This document shows positions 61,075 to 64,000 of a DNA stretch of 64,000 nt, one piece after another; within the stretch, counting starts at the first letter, position 1; every line of letters starts with the position of its first letter. A program made the position numbers and the translations under genes. This DNA is from JAXLYX01 sp046351215 (lineage in GTDB: Bacteria > Myxococcota_A > Polyangia > Polyangiales > Houyiibacteriaceae). The notes under the pieces were generated by a model. The model saw nothing but the letters and a program-made list of their open reading frames with translations. It was not told the DNA's origin and ran no database searches. Location of the stretch: NCBI GenBank assembly GCA_046351215.1, contig JAXLYX010000017.1:62001-126000 (forward strand), in the 5' to 3' direction.

Positions 61075-61866
61075 ATGCGCATCCTCGCAGCACTCACCCT
61101 CCTCCCCCTCCTCACCCAAGCCCGCGTCTGTGGATCGGACGAGGCTCCCACGGTCCAGGCCGTCGCCAAGGCTGGCGGCTCGGCCAGCCTCACGGCGATC
61201 GCACCGACGCACGGGGGTCAGATCGTCTACGCGGACACCATGCCGCTCGAGGTCGTCGTGAAGGCCGACGGAGCCATCCAGGCCTACCCGGTCGCGCCTC
61301 CCGCCGGCGTCACCGCGACGGTCGTGCCCCCGACCGCTCGCGTCACCGTGAACGTGCCCGTCGCGAGTGGTCCGGCCCGTCCGGTCCGGCTCGCGTGGCG
61401 CGGCAACGATGGCTACTTCCACGGCGAGGTCCGTGGAGCCGTCGTGGCGCCGGGCCCCGTGAACGTCATCGTCGTGAAGGAGGGCGTCGAGTACCGCTCG
61501 CTCGCCCCCGTCGTCGTCACGCCCGTCGTCGTCGCGGCGCCCACCGCCACCGTCGCGGTCCAACGTCCCGCGACGACCGTCGTCGTCCAGCAGCCGTCGG
61601 CCGCCGTCGTCGTCCAGCAGCCGTCGGCCGCCGTCGTCGTCCAGCGTCCTGCGACGACCGTCGTGGTCCAGCGTCCGGCCGCGGCCGTCGTCGTCCAGCC
61701 CCCGAGCGTCGCCATCGGCGTCGGCGTCGGCGTGGGCGTCGGCGTCGGCGGGACGCGCACCGTCATCGTCGACGACGATCGGCACCACGACGAGGGCTAC
61801 CGCCACCACCACGACAACGGCCGACACAACGGCTGGGACCGCGGCCGCGGCCACGGCATGCACTGA
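61075..61866 (+). CDS. secreted Val/Gln/Pro-repeat, His-rich protein
   Basis: 263 residues. Signal peptide (MRILAALTLLPLLTQARVC), a beta-rich N-terminal part (IAPTHGGQIVYADTMPLEVVVKADGA), then repeats of VVVQ[RQ]P[AS][AT] (at least six copies, ~160-205), a Gly-Val ladder (GVGVGVGVGVGG), and a C-terminus with acidic and His clusters (DDDRHHDEGYRHHHDNG). The tail looks metal-binding. No family recognised; surface or periplasmic structural role is plausible. Confidence 0.8.
   Translation: MRILAALTLLPLLTQARVCGSDEAPTVQAVAKAGGSASLTAIAPTHGGQIVYADTMPLEVVVKADGAIQAYPVAPPAGVTATVVPPTARVTVNVPVASGPARPVRLAWRGNDGYFHGEVRGAVVAPGPVNVIVVKEGVEYRSLAPVVVTPVVVAAPTATVAVQRPATTVVVQQPSAAVVVQQPSAAVVVQRPATTVVVQRPAAAVVVQPPSVAIGVGVGVGVGVGGTRTVIVDDDRHHDEGYRHHHDNGRHNGWDRGRGHGMH
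61561..61700 (+). repeat. tandem repeat in the Val/Gln/Pro gene
   Basis: The region encodes several VVVQ[RQ]P[AS] units; a 27-bp element with core cagcagccgtcggccgccgt occurs twice in tandem near 61588-61640. Confidence 0.6.
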
Positions 61867-61869
61867 TCC

Positions 61870-61908
61870 GTCGCGCGGCGGGCCTCGTCTCGGGGCCCGG
61901 CCGCGACG
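61870..61908 (+). terminator. terminator-like hairpin after the Val/Gln/Pro gene
   Basis: Arms gtcgcg (61870-61875) with gggcc (61880-61884) against ggccc (61894-61898) with cgcgac (61902-61907), one mismatch and one bulge, starting 4 bp after the stop; a short T-run follows. Confidence 0.5.
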
Positions 61909-61966
61909 ACCTTTGCACGTCCGAGCGAAAGACCGCCGAAAGCTTCCGCCCCTGGGCGAGCTCGGC

Positions 61967-61972
61967 TAGCGT
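61967..61972 (+). promoter_or_regulatory. -10-like TAGCGT, leaderless spacing
   Basis: TAGCGT ends 8 bp before the ATG at 61981; no Shine-Dalgarno between. Confidence 0.35.
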
Positions 61973-61980
61973 CGCGCGCC

Positions 61981-64000
61981 ATGCGGTGGTTCGTGGCGGT
62001 CTTCGTGGCCGCGATCGCGCTCGTCTCGAGAGCGCGGGCGCAGGCCGAGTCGGTGGTTCTCGTCGAGCGGCTGATCGTGACCTCGGGTATCTCGGGGCAC
62101 TTCGCCGATCCGGTGTGTCGGGACGGCGAGACGCTCACCGTCGCCCCCTTCGGTCCGTACGCGACGTCGATCGCGGCGCGTGCCGCCGAGCCGGGCACCT
62201 TCCTCTTCGACACCGGGGGCTTCGCGGCGCCGCACGGCGTGGGTCGCTTCGCGGCCGACCAGGACCCCGCCGCCGTCGCGGAGCTCGCCCGGGAGCTCGG
62301 GTACGACGGGATGGCCCTCGGGGCACGCGACCTCCAGATGCCGCGACCGGCCCTCCTCGCCCTGACGCGGGAGCTCGCCTCGCGCGGGATCCCCACGCTC
62401 GCGACGAACCTCCGCTGCGACGAGTCGGCGAGCGAGGTCTGCACGAACGTGGTCGATGCCGAGGACCCTCTCTTCGTCGTCGAGAGCGGCGCGGAGCGCA
62501 TCGCGTTCCTCTCCTTCCTCGACCCGGCCACGCTCTCGAGCGTCTCGGCCGACCACGTGCGCGGCCTCGTCCTCTTCGACCTCGAGGACTCGGTGAGGGA
62601 GAGCGTGCGCCTCGCGCGCGCGCAGGGAGCGACGATCGTCGTCCTCTCGGTCGACAACGGCAGCGGCGCCCGTGCGCTCTCGGACGCGCTCGAGCTCGCG
62701 GAGCGCCTCCCGGACGACGCGAAGCCCGACCTCCTCCTGGCGGCCCGGGCCGGCAACAGCGTCCTCTTCACCCGTCCGGCGACCTTCCGCCCGTCCGTCG
62801 CGGCCGCGCCGCCCGGTCGGGGCGCCGAGGTCCGGATCCGCCGCAGCGAGGTGATCCACGGGATCGAGGCGCTGGTCACGCCGATCCCGAGCGCGGACTC
62901 GCCCTCGCCGGCGATCGAGCGCTTCGTCGAGCGGGTCGGCCCCCGCTACTGCGAGGCCCTCGGAGCCGCCCTGCCCGGAGCCCACCTCGACCGGCCGATG
63001 GACGCCGGCGGGCTCGCCGAGCTCCTCGCCGGCGCGCTGCGCGATCGGACGCACTCCGAGATCGCGATCCTCAACCGAGGGCTCGTCGATCGTCGGATCG
63101 CGTACCCGGCCGGAGCGACGCTGACGTCGAGCGACGTGCACCTCGGCGTGCAGTTCGACGGAGCGATGATGACCGCCACCGTCGACGCGACCTGGCTCCG
63201 CGACCTCGCGCGTGCCGCGGCCGGCCATCCGGAGGCCCTCCTGCTCGGCGTGACGATCACGAAGCCCGGCACGGCCGACGAGAAGGTCAAGGTCAACGGC
63301 CGCGACCTCGACCTGCGAGCGCGCTACCGCATCGTCACGCTCCGCTTCCTGTCCCAGGGAGGCGATCACTTCCTGCCGCCCGGGCCCGAGTGGCAGGAGG
63401 TGCCCGGAACGACGCTCCGTCACGCGCTGCTCGACTACCTGGCCGAGCCGCGCGAGCGCGATCCGCGCGACACGCTCCGCGACCCGGCCGCGCACCTCGA
63501 GTGGGCGCTCGACGCGAAGCTCGACGGCAGCGTCGGCGGCACGTCGATCTCGAACCCCGCGGGCTACACCGACGCCCAATTCGATCGGCCGAGCAGCTTG
63601 GCGTTCGGCGGCGCTCTCCAGCTCGACTTCGGCGCGCGCTCGAACCGCTTCGAGTGGGCCAACCAATTCCTCGCCCGCTACCGCACGACGCGGAACAGCG
63701 ACGGGACGACGACCGAAGGCGACGATCTGATCTCGTACCGTACGAGCGCCTACGCCCTCGCGTGGCATACGCGGAACCCCCGGATCTTCGTCCCCGATCC
63801 CTTCGCCGAGACCTACTTCGAGACCGAATTCACCGTTCCGTCGGGGGATCCCTACCGCCACGTGATGCTGCGACCGACAGCGGGCTTCCGCTTCACGCTC
63901 GAGTCGCACGTCGCCATCCGCTTCCATGCGGGCGGCGAGTTCGAGCTGATGGATCCCACCGTGCCGGCCTCGCCGGGTGGGGGCGCCGTGCTCTCGATCA
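61981..64000 (+). CDS. degenerate 5'-nucleotidase-like protein with apparent outer-membrane barrel (3' truncated)
   Basis: At least 673 residues; runs off the window. Signal peptide (MRWFVAVFVAAIALVSRARA|QAES). The first ~470 residues follow the UshA/5'-nucleotidase layout, but the metallophosphatase motifs are eroded: the usual DxH start reads TSGISGHFAD, GDxx is FDTGGFAAPHG, and GNHE is GARDLQ. The C-terminal nucleotidase-type domain (SEIAILNRGLVDRRIAYPAGATLTSSDVHL, RYRIVTLRFLSQGGDHFLP) is clearer. Beyond ~530, alternating strands (SSLAFGGALQLDFGARSNRFEWANQFLARYRT, YRHVMLRPTAGFRFTLESHVAIRFHAGGEFEL) look like an outer-membrane barrel. Likely a surface, non-enzymatic or receptor-like protein. 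Confidence 0.75.
   Translation, partial: MRWFVAVFVAAIALVSRARAQAESVVLVERLIVTSGISGHFADPVCRDGETLTVAPFGPYATSIAARAAEPGTFLFDTGGFAAPHGVGRFAADQDPAAVAELARELGYDGMALGARDLQMPRPALLALTRELASRGIPTLATNLRCDESASEVCTNVVDAEDPLFVVESGAERIAFLSFLDPATLSSVSADHVRGLVLFDLEDSVRESVRLARAQGATIVVLSVDNGSGARALSDALELAERLPDDAKPDLLLAARAGNSVLFTRPATFRPSVAAAPPGRGAEVRIRRSEVIHGIEALVTPIPSADSPSPAIERFVERVGPRYCEALGAALPGAHLDRPMDAGGLAELLAGALRDRTHSEIAILNRGLVDRRIAYPAGATLTSSDVHLGVQFDGAMMTATVDATWLRDLARAAAGHPEALLLGVTITKPGTADEKVKVNGRDLDLRARYRIVTLRFLSQGGDHFLPPGPEWQEVPGTTLRHALLDYLAEPRERDPRDTLRDPAAHLEWALDAKLDGSVGGTSISNPAGYTDAQFDRPSSLAFGGALQLDFGARSNRFEWANQFLARYRTTRNSDGTTTEGDDLISYRTSAYALAWHTRNPRIFVPDPFAETYFETEFTVPSGDPYRHVMLRPTAGFRFTLESHVAIRFHAGGEFELMDPTVPASPGGGAVLSI

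Overview
The window is 64 kb of very GC-rich, densely packed bacterial chromosome. Third-position G/C is so strong that long open frames appear antisense to almost every real gene. The gene style suggests a deltaproteobacterial/Myxococcota-type organism (inference, no 16S here): many lipoproteins, Hanks-type kinases, FHA/CNB-like signalling, GTG starts, short overlaps and multi-domain fusions. I saw no rRNA, tRNA, transposase or CRISPR array. The window opens inside an lldD-type lactate dehydrogenase and closes inside a degenerate 5'-nucleotidase-like protein that runs into an apparent outer-membrane barrel.

Layout. 1-12 kb: lactate dehydrogenase, a lipase-like hydrolase, an SDR-like epimerase with a long disordered head, an acyltransferase, an amino-acid permease, an exported PCMT, a double M23 peptidase, an inositol-phosphatase-family enzyme, and membrane, metallophosphoesterase and lipoprotein genes. 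12-19 kb: lpdA-lipB (lipoate-linked), a DUF1444-like protein with a coupled APH-fold kinase, and a large lipoprotein. 19-28 kb: a condensation-fold acyltransferase, a Ser/Thr kinase, a Rieske ferredoxin coupled to an N6-adenine methyltransferase, a radical-SAM/DUF2344 fusion, and a KshA-like oxygenase whose Rieske histidines are missing. 28-35 kb: an outer-membrane protein, glpD, cysC, a DUF72 protein, two tail-collar-like secreted proteins and a YVTN propeller lipoprotein.

35.2-43.1 kb (minus strand) is the most system-like region. Eight genes run head to tail and every junction overlaps: a sulfotransferase-like protein, an MJ1255-type glycosyltransferase, an alpha/beta-hydrolase, a PIG-L deacetylase, a GNAT acetyltransferase, an HlyD-type fusion protein, an ABC ATPase and an ABC permease. 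I read it as making, tailoring and exporting a glycan, glycolipid or pseudo-glycoside. It is preceded by an 818-bp gene-free tract containing an AT-rich island, a perfect 24-bp palindrome embedded in a cluster of TGCGCAACCC-like boxes, and flanking 19-bp imperfect direct repeats.

43.9-64 kb: a Tat-exported small subunit plus GMC dehydrogenase, mltG, ruvX, an ABC1/UbiB kinase, a TPR-CNB-CNB protein with a GT2 enzyme, a three-domain fusion (dead isochorismatase-fold, kinase fold, CDKN3-like phosphatase), thrC, smpB with a PilZ-like partner, sthA, a 43-residue membrane peptide, several lipoproteins, comF, and a Val/Gln/Pro-repeat His-rich secreted protein. Several genes have a TANNNT hexamer only 6-9 bp before the start codon and no clear Shine-Dalgarno sequence, which suggests leaderless transcription.
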